64,000 nucleotides of DNA from Theocolax elegans (GCA_026168455.1 CM047427.1:57737249-57801248); one strand, 5' to 3'; shown: positions 43,771 to 56,417, numbered from the stretch's first letter. The notes: generated from the sequence alone by a model not told the origin. Numbers and translations are program-made.

Positions 43771-45452
43771 GGTGATTTTTTAACGTCAGTCGCCTCGCCT
43801 TTTCATCCTTGTATAATTTTTTTTTCTTATCTTCTAAATTTCTCGTGTTACATCGTCTTTTAAGTTGGACATGTGGCTCATCACGTTGAAGAGACCAACA
43901 GTAGTCTGCCAACATAGATGGAGACCACTTTTCCTGATACCGTCGTTCCATTTCTTTTGCATCCTGATGAAACGCTCTCCTTGTTCCTCGCTTTCATCAC
44001 CTAAATTTTCTGGGAACCAATCTAGGTGAGAATGCAAATAGTGTAATTTAATGCTCATGTTACAACCTAACTTCTTGAAGTTTTCAAGCAAATCTTTGAC
44101 TAGTTTTTTAGAATCACTTTCTTTTTTATTGCCTAAAAATCTCTTCACAACTTGTTTGAAGCTGGTCCAAGCATTTTTTTCAACGGAAGGCATCACATTT
44201 TCAAAGTCACTTGTTTTCATTAACTGGCATATTTGTGGTCCAACAAATATACCTTCTTTTATTTTCGCATCAGTCAAACTGGGCAATTTATCTAAAAGGT
44301 ACTTAAAACAAGTAGCATCTTTGTCAAGAGCCTTTACGAATTGCTTCATAAGTCCTAGTTTTATATAGAGTGGACGTAGTAGAATCTTTTTGCTATCGAT
44401 TAAGGGGTTTTGGAGTACGTTAGGGTCTCCAGCTCTAAGAGAAATACGGAGAGGCCAACCTTTTTCGACGTAATGCATATTTTTATATCTGCTATTCCAC
44501 AAACATATAAAGCACGGATATTTTGTATAACCTGACTGTAGTTCAACAAGCATAGATATAATCTTCAAATCTCCACAGACTTTCCAGTTATGATGTTTGT
44601 AATCAATTGCATGAAGAATAGTTTTTACATTTTCATATGATTCTTTTAATTATACAGAATGAGCTATAGGTATAGAAGCATATTTATTTATGTTATGCAG
44701 CAAAACTGCTTTTAAACTCCTCTTGGATGTGTCAATAAATATCCTTTAATTCTTAGGATCGTACATTAATCCCAATTTTTGCATTAGGCCATCAATATTA
44801 CTGCAATAAACGTAATCATCTTCTTTAGAAAACAATTCTATTAATGACTTTTCCCGATGTCTAAACCATGAAAAAGTAGTTCCAGAGACAAGAAGATTTA
44901 TTTCTTTTAATCGTAAACCTAGGAGCTCTGATTTATCTTTAGGCAAGCCTAAATCTCTAACCAAGTCATTTAGTGCAGCTTAATCAAAAAGAATTTGCTC
45001 AGAGTCAGTTTTATCATCATTTGAATAACGCTCATCATCTTCAGCTGTATCATCTTTAACGTTTTGCTTCAATAAAGAAGTTGGAGGTTTATCATGAGAA
45101 TCATAAGGCATTTTTTGTTACACTTGTAACATTTGGATATTGTATTTTATTAGCAGTTTTACTGTTGAAACCAAAAATTTTAGTTAAGCAGAAATAACAG
45201 TCATCATAACTGGAAGGTTCATACCAAATTATGGGGGTATTAAAAGGCATTGGTGGCACCACAGTCATAGCATTATTCCACAAGCATGTGGAATCCAAGC
45301 TTCATCTTGATGAGAAATTGGTATATTAAAGTAGCTCTAGTAATGGCTCTTAATATTTTCATTAATATCCACTTTTTGCTTGTCAAACGTGAAACGAGCA
45401 CAAATGTAGCAAAATTTATTAGGGTCATTCAAACATTTACGAGATCCCATAG
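43770..45452 (-). pseudogene. Multicopy arthropod transposon-like protein, broken copy
   Basis: Starts at ATG 45,452 with GSRKCLNDPNKFCYICARF (a Cys-rich start). Parts follow in order: DEAWIPHACG, YDDCYFCLTKIFGFNSKTAN (45,140-45,298), LGLRLKEINLLVSGTTFSWF (44,746-44,964), SKRSLKAVLLHN, VELQSGYTKYPCFICLWNSR, SLRAGDPNVLQNPLIDSKKI, IKLGLMKQFVKALDKDATCF, HYLHSHLDWFPENLGDESEE and, after a frameshift near 43,950, MERRYQEKWSPSMLADYCW. At least four stops or shifts break it. This protein family is common in many near-identical copies in arthropod genomes, as a mobile element would be. Its biochemical role is not known to me; an RNase H-fold transposase is only a guess. Confidence 0.75.
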
Positions 45453-46334
45453 TGAAATGAAATAAATGTTAGCGTACAACTAAACGAAAAACCAACTGAT
45501 TTTTTACATAAGAAGAAAATACACTACAAGCAGAGTAATAAAAATGAATGAAGAGGACTAATAAAGACGTGCTCGCTGAAAAAATTTCCATCAGAGAACT
45601 AGCCGTGAGAACGACTGATTTGTGCAGATGCAAAAAATTTAATATCAAAATAGTTCCTGGGTTGTTGTAGCCTAGATTGCAGGATTATAGCTTCATATGC
45701 CGATTACTACTCACACTTCGCAGTTATGAATTTGAAGTCACTTTGTGATTTAAAGTTAGTTTTAAGTCACTTTGAGTCAATAAACGTTATTTAATCGAAA
45801 AAACACTTCGAATTCTACATTATAATGGCATAACTCCTTTTAAAAAGAATTATTTACAATGTAACATAATTCCTAATTTAACTGCATTTTTTTTTGCACC
45901 TTTTAGTTATGATTTTTCAAAAACCTTACATAATAAAGCTATTCTGGGGCTCAATTTAGATACTTACAAATCCCAAATTCACAAGCTCCCAACTGATGTA
46001 TATTATATTTTTATACCAGTGAAAGGACAAAAGGTATGACATTTTAAAACCGCTTTTTAACGTTTATCCTCTTTTCATCTCATTTTTATCTTATTTAAGG
46101 TGCTCAGGGATGGGTCTGGGTAACATAACTTTGTGTACCTCTTTTCTTATAGTAATAAATTCTTTTTCAGCGTTGTTAACGGTTTTCACCCCTTTACATC
46201 CTCTTAAAGATATTCAGATATAAGTTTGAGTACTAAAACTTTCTGTACATAGTGTCCTTACTCTAAGAAATTTGTTTCTATTAAACTAGGTCAATATATG
46301 TAGAAAATCAAAAGGTAGACTAGAAAATGGTCTT
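45453..46334. other. AT-rich spacer
   Basis: No gene or clear repeat seen. Confidence 0.5.
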
Positions 46335-46460
46335 TATCCATATTGGCAGACTACTGTTGATCTCATCAACGTAATGAGCCACATGTCCAACATAAAAGAT
46401 GATCTAACACGAGAAAGTTAGAAGATAAGAAAAAAGATTTCATAAGGATGAATATAGTGA
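46335..46460 (+). pseudogene. Second fragment of the same arthropod element, opposite orientation
   Basis: TATTGGCAGACTACTGTTGA then AATGAGCCACATGTCCAAC and AAGTTAGAAGATAAGAAAAA match the complement of 43,800-43,905, the 3' coding end of the element above. About 120 bp survive. Confidence 0.7.
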
Positions 46461-47540
46461 GAGGCAATGGGACTCATGTTAATTAAATCATTAGGATTGT
46501 TGGATTTCTGATTGTAGATTTAAAGTTTGGAATACGTGGACTTGGCATACTTGGGTTTATGGTTTGCTGATTTGGAGTAAGAATAATTGTAGACCGTTTC
46601 TAGCAATTTCCACCCCTTTTTCACCCGGTTCAAAGTACTAAGGGGTCAGTTTGGGTGCTGAAACTTAGAGTGCATCGTGTCCTTACTCAAAAGTCCATTT
46701 ATATTAAATTACGCCAAAAAGTACGTAGAAAGTCAAAAACTGAAATTCTTCAAAAAGATGATAAATTTCGAGTTAAATAGCTGAAAACACAGCGGGTGTT
46801 AAATAAACTTGAACAATTTAACGGATTAAAATACCTATTGAACAAATAAATTCAAGTATCTAAACATTTTTTTCTATTTTCCGAACAATATTTCACGTGT
46901 GTACCTAAAATTTGGTGCATTTTAAAATCTTGATCAGACCACTTGACGTGTAATGGCCTATATATATATATGGGTGGTTCTCTGAGAAATCGAAGATGAA
47001 AAAAATTAATATTGCTATAACTGTGGGAATATGTTTTAGAGGTATCCAGTAGTTCTCCTGAATTTTTTCAGATTTTTTCTGGGCCATTATTTTAAGTTAC
47101 AGAGAGTCAAAGTTGACATTTTAGCACTTTTTTTCATTATATGCCCATTTTCATGAATTTTTAGCTCCCAGGGGATGCATTTTTCACTAAAAACATAAGT
47201 ATGACTTATTTTGTAAAATTTTCCGAACTTTTCATTAAAAATACTTTAATAGACATAAATGTATGCTGTCACACTCTTGTAAGCCATTTTAACCTTAAAT
47301 AGTGAAAATCAGCAATTCTGCTCCGGACTCTGGTAACCTAATACTGTCTAAAAGATGTCTTTTTATAGTCAGAAACTGCCTAAAAATTTCCAGAGTGGGT
47401 CTAAATCATTAAGATCACTTATGGTCAAAATATCTGGGAAAAGTGCCCAAAATATTAATAGAAATGTATATTTGCTGCCTTATAACGATAAATCTATAAG
47501 CATGATCATTGCAAAAAAATTTATGCACTTACCTTGGAAT
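46461..47540. other. Spacer with a copy of the dispersed CCACTTGACGTG repeat
   Basis: 46,890-46,965 carries CTAAAATTTGGTGCATTTTA, AGACCACTTGACGTGTAATG and a TATATATATATATG run, matching 14,290-14,375 and the copies in the first 10 kb. Nothing coding is recognised elsewhere in the interval. Confidence 0.55.
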
Positions 47541-48058
47541 GGTAGAAAAGTATCTCCACTTGTTTGAGTATCCATCTAATCCTCTGTAAGCTGCTAAAAA
47601 TACAAATATAATTATGCAATTATAAAAAATTAATTTTTAACATTTATAATGTTGGATTTTCAATTTTACAACAACTTTAAGAATTATGATAATAATCTGA
47701 TGGATTACTATAAATACATTAACGTTATTTTTACAATAACTGAAGATACGTATTTAATACAAAAAATATATCAACAAATCAGTTCTGAGATTATAATGAT
47801 TAATATGATTAATTGACAGTGATAAGTTTGTGAAATTCAAACAATGTATTGCTGAATAATAATAATAATAATAATGTTGATATTTTTATAGTAATCCTTC
47901 AAATTAGTATTATAATTCTTGTAAGGGTTGTAAAACTAAAAATCCAGCATTAAAAAATTTAAAAATTAATTTTTTATAATTATATAATAATATTTGTATT
48001 TTTAGCAGCTAACAGGGGATTAGATGGATACTGAAACAAGTGGAGTTACTTTTCTACC
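47541..48058. mobile_element. MITE with ~150-bp inverted arms
   Basis: Left arm 47,541 to about 47,700 starts GGTAGAAAAGTATCTCCACT. The right arm ends with the complement GGTAGAAAAGTAACTCCACT at 48,058. Both arms continue TTGTTT(G/C)AGTATCCATCTAA. The interior is AT-rich and non-coding. The target duplication is unclear. Confidence 0.8.
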
Positions 48059-48061
48059 AGT

Positions 48062-48755
48062 TTTTCTGGAATTTCGAGATATATTAATCAATTATTGGGT
48101 TTTTTGGAATTCCTTGAATATTTAAGGTATTTCGGGATATTTGCACTAATTATTGGATTTTTCGATGTTTTTGGGAGTTTTTGAGGTATTTGAATCGGTA
48201 CAGTTGAATAACAATATAAGATTTCTAAAAAACTCTAATGACGATTTTCGGTGACGGTGATTAACAATATGATAACCAGTCTTTATTTATCCTCCATTTT
48301 ATGGTAGATAATGTAAGAGATGAGAAGGGGTTGGCAAAACTAGAAAAATTCCGAAAATTTTATAGGGGTTTTCGGAAAGGGTGAATAACAACATGAGAAC
48401 CATTATTTTCGATCCTTCATTTAATGGTAGATAGAGGAGGGGGAGAGGGATAAAACTAGAAAAATTCAAAAATATTTTACAGGCGTTTTCGGTACAGTTA
48501 TATAGCAATATGACAACCATTCTTTTTCATCCCTCATTTTAAAGATAAAAGATAGAGGAGGGGGGAGATTAAAAATATAAGAATTCTAAAAAAAAGGTGA
48601 ATGGCGACTTTTTGGTTACGATGAATAACAATGTGATAACCAGTCTTTATTTATCCTCCATTTGATGGTAGATAATAGAGAAATAAATGAGAGGGGGGTG
48701 GTAAACTTAAAAAAATTCCAAAATTATTTTAAAGGGCTTTTCGGTATAGGTGAAT
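48062..48755. repeat. Decayed 60-bp and ~120-bp minisatellites
   Basis: 48,062-48,195 holds two diverged copies of the 60-bp unit of 42,862-43,283. From 48,195 to 48,755 a ~120-bp unit repeats about four and a half times: it contains TTTCGGTNNNGGTGAATAAC, ATGATAACCAGTCTTTATTT and ATCCTCCATTTTATGGTAGA (starts near 48,240, 48,360, 48,480 and 48,605). Confidence 0.85.
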
Positions 48756-48759
48756 AACA

Positions 48760-50081
48760 TGTGACGTAGGATTTTCTATCAAAGGCGATAGAATTTTCGG
48801 AACGCTAGCCACGATAACATTTAATATTTATAATAAAATTCACAATTTCTACGAGATACAAACCTTATAATACCATTAACATATCATGATATTATTACCT
48901 TGGAGTACGGGTAAATCTAACAATATATGTATCCGGAGCCGGCTATCAGTCGAGCACTTACCCTCATCACCACGCGGATTCATTTCCGCCAGCGCGAAAA
49001 TGGCGGGTTAACTGGTTTCGTGGGTAAAATAAAAAAAAACGCAATTTATTAATTAATATTGACTTATTTAACCCCAAATTTCGTGAGTAATCCAATTATT
49101 ATCTAATTTTCTATTGTGACAATGTGCTTTGCACATGTCAAGTAACGAGCTATCGAACCCACAACGAACACCTACCTACCCATATATAATTCCTTACACC
49201 TACCTACCCGCACAGTAAATAAGCCCTGCCTACCCACCAAGACTAAAAACCCAGTTCCAACCCATGCCGCACGCACGAGCGCCGGTGAGAGGTAGCACGA
49301 TGATCCCTAACGTCAACCAGTATGCAGCTGCTGTAAGGGATTGAGCTAAGGAATAAAGGCACACATTGGGAGAGGATGCCCAGCGGTCGCGGGAGATCAG
49401 CTAAGCCACCTCAATACGCGGTCCGTGCGACCGACGGACGATCGCGCCGCACTCGGCCGCCGAAAACGAGCTACGCGCATGCGCGCAGGCCGAACCACGG
49501 CTCTCGCGAGCTACGAGAGCCAGAGCTCTACGGACGGTCGACCCGACGACAATGAGACAGTAGCGTGCGAGTATAGCGAGTACGAGTGAGTCAAGCGAAA
49601 GAGACAGAGAGAGAGAGAGAGAGTAGCAGCTTCCCGACCAAGTGTCCCGGAGTCCTGTAAAGGTTGGTGAAAATACCTCTCTCTGCTGACGGTACCGCCG
49701 AGTACCATATAAAGTGCGTGCGAGCATCCTGGTAATTCCCGTCCTTCCCCCCCCCCCCCTTCCTTCCCTACAGCATATAGCGATAAATTCGAAACCCGGC
49801 CACGTAGCGGCCAGCGGTTGGAAAGCAGTAGCATAGTTCGGCTACTATCACCCACGTACTATCGGTATTCGTCGCGTATTAACACGGCTAGCGCCCACCC
49901 ACTAAGCATTATTGTTTTTTTGTTGTTTCCTTAGTAGTTAAGAGCGAGTAAATAGCTATTGTAAGCGTCGAAGCGCGACGCAAATAAGCGGCCATATTGC
50001 CTTCTCCTCTCCTTGAAGCAAGCTCGCACACACACCGGAAGAAGCCGGTCGGCCATTTTAACGGCCATTTTGATAGTTACT
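48760..50081 (+). mobile_element. Putative 5' LTR of gypsy element 1
   Basis: Begins TGTGACGTAGG, sharing TGTGAC with the LTRs of element 2, and ends near GATAGTTACT at about 50,081, giving about 1.3 kb, close to the 1.26 kb of the other LTRs. It has a TATAAA box at 49,708-49,713 and a GGCTAGCGCCCACC block at 49,884 matching CTRGCGCCCA in the other LTRs. A CT-rich to C-run tract is at 49,745-49,770. The right boundary and primer site are inferred, not seen clearly. Confidence 0.5.
49708..49713 (+). promoter_or_regulatory. TATA box of element 1 LTR
   Basis: TATAAA in ACCATATAAAGTGCGTGCGA, within the GC-rich second half of the putative LTR. Confidence 0.45.
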
Positions 50082-51224
50082 AATTGAGCACGTGCACGAA
50101 AAATATAAATTTGTTTTTTCTTTTTAATATATTATTTGCACTGCTTTACATAATTGGTTATGTGTAGTTTTTTTTTGGGTATGCTGATCAATATTATGTA
50201 TATTAAATATAAATATAATTCATTTTCCCTCTCCTTCTCCTAACCCATACAGCTATATGAACCAAGTATTAAATTTTTTTTAGTGCTTTTATAAGAGAAT
50301 AATATTTTTATTATTTTTCGTTTAAATTGTCATACATATAATTGATAACCAATTTGCATTTTATAGTTATAATTATAACTCAAGCTGCTTGAAGCATAAG
50401 CTATAATTTGTTTTTTTTTGTAAGCATATTAATTTCCTTTGGCTATATATTATATATTAATGCTATGTAATATCCCTACTGCTATTATCACATTTGGTTA
50501 AATTGTGTTTTTGCTATATTAAACAATTAACACTGATTGAATTAACATATACATTTTGCTTTATTTATTTATTGTGAACATAATAAATAATAATAATTAA
50601 AATTTGCTTGACCTGCTATACCCATTGCAACAAAAATTTAGTTTCTCCCTCATCGCTCCCCATAATAATAGTTAATATAAAAATAATACTGCATAATTTT
50701 TGTTTATAGTTGTTTGCTGCCTGCCTAACCCAGTTTATATTTTAATTATATTAACACAATTTGCACGTCCCCTTGCACATATACCCCAATATTTATTGAT
50801 TTGAATAACAATAATATTAAATATTTAAGGAATATTTTAGTGTGTACATAAGGCTGTATATATCTTTTTCCAGAATAATAACGCTGTATAAGATACAATA
50901 TAATAATTGATAACCCACATATATACATATTTCCCGCTGTATTTATTTTCTATACTGCCCAGCTGATAATAAAGCAAGCTTATTTATTTTTTTTTGCTGT
51001 TTGTGGATTGCTTAGTGAAAGTGAATCTAAATTAATTAGCTTAGCTTGAAAATTGTTTTTTTTTTCTTTTCATTAGTATTTTTTGATTTTTGCTTGGTGT
51101 GTTTAATTTAATTTAGATATAATTAAACAAGAGCTAAGAAATTTCACGGCAATCGAGCTAATAAGAGCTAGTAATAATATTTATTTAATTATTAAGAGAA
51201 AATAAGCTACAATAATTAATCAAA
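50082..51224 (+). other. Long AT-rich leader of gypsy element 1
   Basis: About 1.1 kb without coding potential between the putative LTR and the Gag ATG. An unusually long untranslated leader for a Ty3/gypsy element. Confidence 0.45.
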
Positions 51225-53201
51225 ATGTCTCACAACGGTGATGACCTTGATTTAATTTTGGGAGAAGACTTATCGGTGTTACAACCAGCAGTAGGTGCCG
51301 GTGTAATACAACGCAGTATTAATAATACCAGTGATGGTAGAATCACGGTATACGCGAGCAAAGTCGGAATAAATATAGACTCGGATTGTAAAATTATTAG
51401 AGATAGGTTAGCTAGGTACGAGATTAGACGTAATTTCGGACCATCGTCTGCTGACTGGAATGCAGCAGTAGACGAGGTCAACCCGATTATTGATACAGAT
51501 TTGTGCATTACGCAATCAGAAAGAGAAAATATCCCCACTATCGCTATAGATACAGCTCCAGCAAGAAGTAGTAAAGCAAAACGAATGCGTTATATTCAAT
51601 TGCCAACCGGTCAAACAAGAGGACAATACCGAGATCCAATCTCCATAAGTAATGAGAATTTGTTGTCATTACCGGAAATGGCATGCGGATCGGAAATGCA
51701 ATCGGCTGTAAGGGAAAACAGCAACGCGAGAGAAAACATGCAACGATTAAATATTGAAAATTTAAGGATAAGCAGCGCAGCTAATCGCCCTCAAGCACAG
51801 TCTACAGCATATAGATTGAGTCCACCGTCACCAGTATGCGATAAGTCGATGATGGAATTAACGCATACAGTACCAAGTTTAACGACAACACAGTTGAGCA
51901 TAAATTCGACTTCCTATTATCCCATCCACACATTAGCCCCTTCATCTCCCACAAACCCAGACCTCATAGATAATTCATTTACCCAATATACAGCTCCAGT
52001 TACCACATACAGTACCAACATTTATACAGATACCCGACCTAGATCAACCCAAACTATCCAACCCTCAGCTTTTCGTCCAATAAGCACAAGCCCTTTTTCC
52101 CCTATTGCACTCGTACCTAGACCAGTAAGCCGAGCAAATACGCCACAGCACAGCAATACAGAACCCGAATTAGCGACCCAGGAGTCAAGAGTCAATCAGG
52201 CACGCGAAAACAGACATAACCCCACAAGCAGCACACAGCTGAGCAATGTACATAGGAATGTACAGAGTGTCCATTGGGAAGACGATGGAGTTACAGAACC
52301 CAACGTCCCAAAAGAAAAGACACAAAATAATGAGAAAGAGCTCGAAAATAAATATGATGAACAATTCAGGCGATTGGAGCAGCAAATAGAGCAAATGCAG
52401 CAATTATACAGCAAATTGATCGAAATACACAGCTCTCAACAAAATAGACAGCATAGCAGTTCGCCAGTGCAACAGGAGAACAACGAAACGTACTCGATCC
52501 CAGCTAACCCACACATACAGCAGCAGCAAAGTACGTTTAATCCAGCATTCAGGTATACCCGTAAATCAGCAGCAGTTTCCTCAGAGCAGAGGGCAGATAT
52601 TGGAGTACCTGCAAAGTCTATATCACTCATAGCTAGCAACCCACAAAAGAAAATACAGCACCAGTACCCATGGAAGCCGAACAGCCCTCAAGCAGCAAGG
52701 GAAAATAAAGTACCTCCTAAGCAAGAACCTAAGCAGCAGAACAGCAAAGCTGTAAAGAATAAGAAAAGTAGCAATTATTGGCAGCAAACACAAAGAAATG
52801 AGCGAAGGGCTGAATCGCCGAAAAAGCAGAAATTCAAGCTAAATAAAGTCAGCACGCCAAACTACGTAGAGTAAAAGTCAATTTACCCAAGAAAATTTAA
52901 AGAACCGCAACCATCCGCCCTCACGACTCTACCATCCCTTATGTCCCAACCAGTACAGCCCCCTACAACCCTCCCCTCTCTCATGGACCTCCCCGGCACC
53001 TCTACGCAGTATGCCGCAGCGGGGACAATCCTAAGGACGAGCGGGAGTATCCCGGCAGAAGCACGTATGTCCCGCCCCAACCCGAGCAAATGTCGCCCGG
53101 GGTGTTGGAATTGCGGGGGACTGGAACATAGCTGGAGGAACTGCCCTTCTCCAAACGCAGTTTTCTGCAGAAACTGCGGGAGGAAGGGAGTATTCTCCTA
53201 A
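51225..53201 (+). CDS. Gag-like protein of gypsy element 1, capsid core missing
   Basis: An ATG at 51,225 opens 549 codons without interruption. The N-terminal part shares IIRDRLARYE, NFGPSSADWN, PTGQTRGQYRDPI, INSTSYYPI and TLAPSSPTNP with Gag of element 2. A coiled-coil-like, Gln-rich segment (ENKYDEQFRRLEQQIEQMQQ) lies near residues 375-400. Where element 2 has its capsid domain (residues from about SNLEDSLF to RLQYG), this protein jumps straight to a basic, Pro/Lys/Gln-rich linker. After a TAA at 52,872-52,874 the same frame continues to 53,201 with a zinc knuckle CWNCGGLEHSWRNC and the start of a second (CRNCGRK), whose end is frameshifted. No pol follows. It is either a defective Gag or a co-opted one. 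The long intact frame is notable. Confidence 0.75.
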
Positions 53202-53713
53202 AAATTGTTCCCGCTGCTCAGACAGCTATTCGAAAATGCAGAGGAAAATGGGAGAGATGAAATAAATTTTCTTTTAAAACCATCCACTCCATTTCCCTCC
53301 ATACAGCAGCGCTAACCAGACTGCAAAAACATAAAAATATAATTATTTTGAGCAAATAAAAATACTATATTGTTCAATTAATGTAGTATAGTTATTAAGA
53401 CCCTAACCAAATAGTTATAAGAAAGTTTTTTTTTCTCCTCTTATCCCATGTCCCGTCCCTAAACAACAGCTGATAAAAGAAGTAGTTTATTAACCCAAAA
53501 TGGCAAAGTTTCCCAAATAATAAGGGTGGTGAGGAAAGCAGAGCAAATAATTTAAATTATATGTAATTATTAAATGAATCGGTAATTGAAAGAGTTCAAA
53601 ACGAGGAACTCACAAGCAGCAGAAGGTAATAATTCACCACACCTTATTAATTTTCTTTTTGTATTTTATATTATTTCATGTTCATTATTTTATTAATTTT
53701 CATTATTCCCTGA

Positions 53714-53747
<34 letters not shown>

Positions 53748-53813
53748 TTGTATAACAGTATGAGTATGATTGCCATTATGTAAGTATGAGGTATGAGAGT
53801 ATCGCGAGTAGCG
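53202..53813 (+). other. Element 1 sequence downstream of Gag, cut by element 2
   Basis: Non-coding, AT-rich, with a (TA)n run at 53,719-53,743. It ends where the TGTAAC terminus of the inverted LTR begins. No protease or reverse transcriptase for element 1 is present. Confidence 0.55.
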
Positions 53814-55075
53814 TGTAACGGTCACGCTGGGGATTAGGGCGTGGCGTCAAAGGCGAAATAACGATTTAAATAATAATATAATATTAATTTATTATAAAAA
53901 CTAAAATAAGGTTTGGGCGCTAGTCGCGTACGATCGCGGCGAATTTATCTAAATAGGCTCGGCTGCGTGCGAGCTGCTGCTGCTACTTGCTGCGCGATGG
54001 GAGGGGAGGGGAGAAAAGGGGAAGCACACTTACGGTCAGAAGAATACGAATATCCACTGCAAGGCGTACACCCACCTTATTGACGTGGAGATCGTCTCCT
54101 CGGATTTCGCTGCACTGTGGTCGATGCTCTCACACACACACTCAATACTCTCGAAATTATATTCGAAATATAAATATCGGTCGGTTTGCCGGTGTAGCCT
54201 CGATGGCGTCTCGATGAGCTCTCTCGAGCTAGGGCTCGTTCGCTGCTTCGCTGCTCGGGCCCGACGTGCGCGCGCAGCTTCTCGCGTCGAGTCGCCCGTC
54301 GGCCGCCGTCATCTCGCGCGCCTCGTGTAGTGAGTGCTCGCGGCCATGTTTATCAAGGCGGACGACGTTGCCGGGGCTGCTGCTTCCCACGGAGAGGACG
54401 ATGTTCCCGGTGATGCTATAAACCAGGTAAGCCTTTATGATCGTTCCGTGATGTTGATTTATCGGCTAATAGGTCCACTCTGTTACAGGTGCAGACGGAC
54501 GGCCGATCTTCGAGTCTTCTCTCTCACTCGCTCTCACGGTGGCTGCTCAGCTGGTGCGCGTCGGGTCAATGACTGCTGCTCTTCGTCGGTGCTGCGTTGC
54601 TGCGGGGATTCTGGCTGCTTTCTAGGTGAATATCTATCTCCCGAGGGAGTGCTGCGTATTGATTACTAATTATTAATTGAGAGTTATGGTAATGTTATGA
54701 TTACCATAACCTCACTTCCTTAGCATGTAGCTTCTCTCCTAGCATGTAGCTGTCAGTTACTATGTGCAACTACATGCGTCCTTGATTCCTTCTAATTAGG
54801 ATTATTATTAATTATTTAACTGTTTCACAGCTTCCTGGATGTCTTGTTGCTGCTCGTGCTACTCCATCTGGCACCTTGGGCCATCGCAGGCTGCTTCATG
54901 TCCTGGTGCGAAGCCTCCTGGAAGTTGTGTCGCCTCTCCTGACATGCTGCTTCCTTGTGCTAGAGGGAAGGAACCAAGAGAAGTAGAAGCTTCGGGTAGA
55001 GATGTGAGGGTAGGTAGGCTAGTTTATATTGGGGTTCGCTCGCTTATTACTTGACAGGTATTATACCTTGTCACA
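53814..55075 (-). mobile_element. LTR of gypsy element 2, duplicated copy
   Basis: On the minus strand it starts TGTGACAAGG and ends CCGTTACA. It is preceded by the polypurine tract GGTGGGGGGGAGT (complement of 55,076-55,090). Length 1,262 bp. GC-rich central part with CAG/GCTGC-rich stretches; the several open frames inside it are not genes. Confidence 0.82.
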
Positions 55076-55317
55076 ACTCCCCCCCACCAAACTGAAGTTA
55101 CGCGGAAGTCGTAACTGAATTTTAAAACTAACTAACTAAAAGACAATAAATTAAAAAATACTTATTTTACTAAAAATAAAAAAAATGTTGCTATTATCGC
55201 TGCTAGTATGGTGGGGAGAGTAATGCTGCTTCTTAATTAACTTATTTCTAACAAGTAGCCGGTGCTACTGTTGGTGTGCTCGTGTTTAGTCTCCATGACT
55301 ATTCTGCTTGGCTGCTA

Positions 55318-55806
55318 CCTCCTAAGCAAGAACCTAAGCAGCAGAACAGCAAAGCTGTAAAGAATAAGAAAAGTAGCAATTATTGGCAGCAAACACAAAG
55401 AAATGAGCGAAGGGCTGAATCGCCGAAAAAGCAGAAATTCAAGCTAAATAAAGTCAGCACGCCAAACTACGTAGAGTAAAAGTCAATTTACCCAAGAAAA
55501 TTTAAAGAACCGCAACCATCCGCCCTCACGACTCTACCATCCCTTATGTCCCAACCAGTACAGCCCCCTACAACCCTCCCCTCTCTCATGGACCTCCCCG
55601 GCACCTCTACGCAGTATGCCGCAGCGGGGACAATCCTAAGGACGAGCGGGAGTATCCCGGCAGAAGCACGTATGTCCCGCCCCAACCCGAGCAAATGTCG
55701 CCCGGGGTGTTGGAATTGCGGGGGACTGGAACATAGCTGGAGGAACTGCCCTTCTCCAAACGCAGTTTTCTGCAGAAACTGCGGGAGGAAGGGAGTATTC
55801 TCCTAA
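55318..55806 (+). pseudogene. Duplicated 3' end of element 1 Gag
   Basis: Copy of 52,713-53,201 carried by the tandem duplication: the basic linker, the TAA and the zinc-knuckle segment. It has no start and no N-terminal part. Confidence 0.85.
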
Positions 55807-56417
55807 AAATTGTTCCCGCTGCTCAGACAGCTATTCGAAAATGCAGAGGAAAATGGGAGAGATGAAATAAATTTTCTTTTAAAACCATCCACTCCATTTC
55901 CCTCCATACAGCAGCGCTAACCAGACTGCAAAAACATAAAAATATAATTATTTTGAGCAAATAAAAATACTATATTGTTCAATTAATGTAGTATAGTTAT
56001 TAAGACCCTAACCAAATAGTTATAAGAAAGTTTTTTTTTTCTCCTCTTATCCCATGTCCCGTCCCTAAACAACAGCTGATAAAAGAAGTAGTTTATTAAC
56101 CCAAAATGGCAAAGTTTCCCAAATAATAAGGGTGGTGAGGAAAGCAGAGCAAATAATTTAAATTATATGTAATTATTAAATGAATCGGTAATTGAAAGAG
56201 TTCAAAACGAGGAACTCACAAGCAGCAGAAGGTAATAATTCACCACACCTTATTAATTTTCTTTTTGTATTTTATATTATTTCATGTTCATTATTTTATT
56301 AATTTTCATTATTCCCTGAATTTATATATATATATATATATATATATTAATTTGTATAACAGTATGAGTATGATTGCCATTATGTAAGTATGAGGTATGA
56401 GAGTATCGCGAGTAGCG

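Larger units (their letters stand above)
52713..55317. repeat. 2.6-kb tandem duplication, copy 1
   Basis: Runs from CCTCCTAAGCAAGAACC in the Gag linker of element 1, through the Gag tail, spacer, inverted LTR and about 240 bp of element 2's 3' UTR, to GCTTGGCTGCTA. The next copy begins immediately. TA is present at both breakpoints. Confidence 0.93.

Noticed and set aside
53987..55054. Several plus-strand frames of 70-111 residues, repeated at 56,591-57,721
   Set aside because: They lie within the LTR of element 2 on its antisense strand and have no family features.
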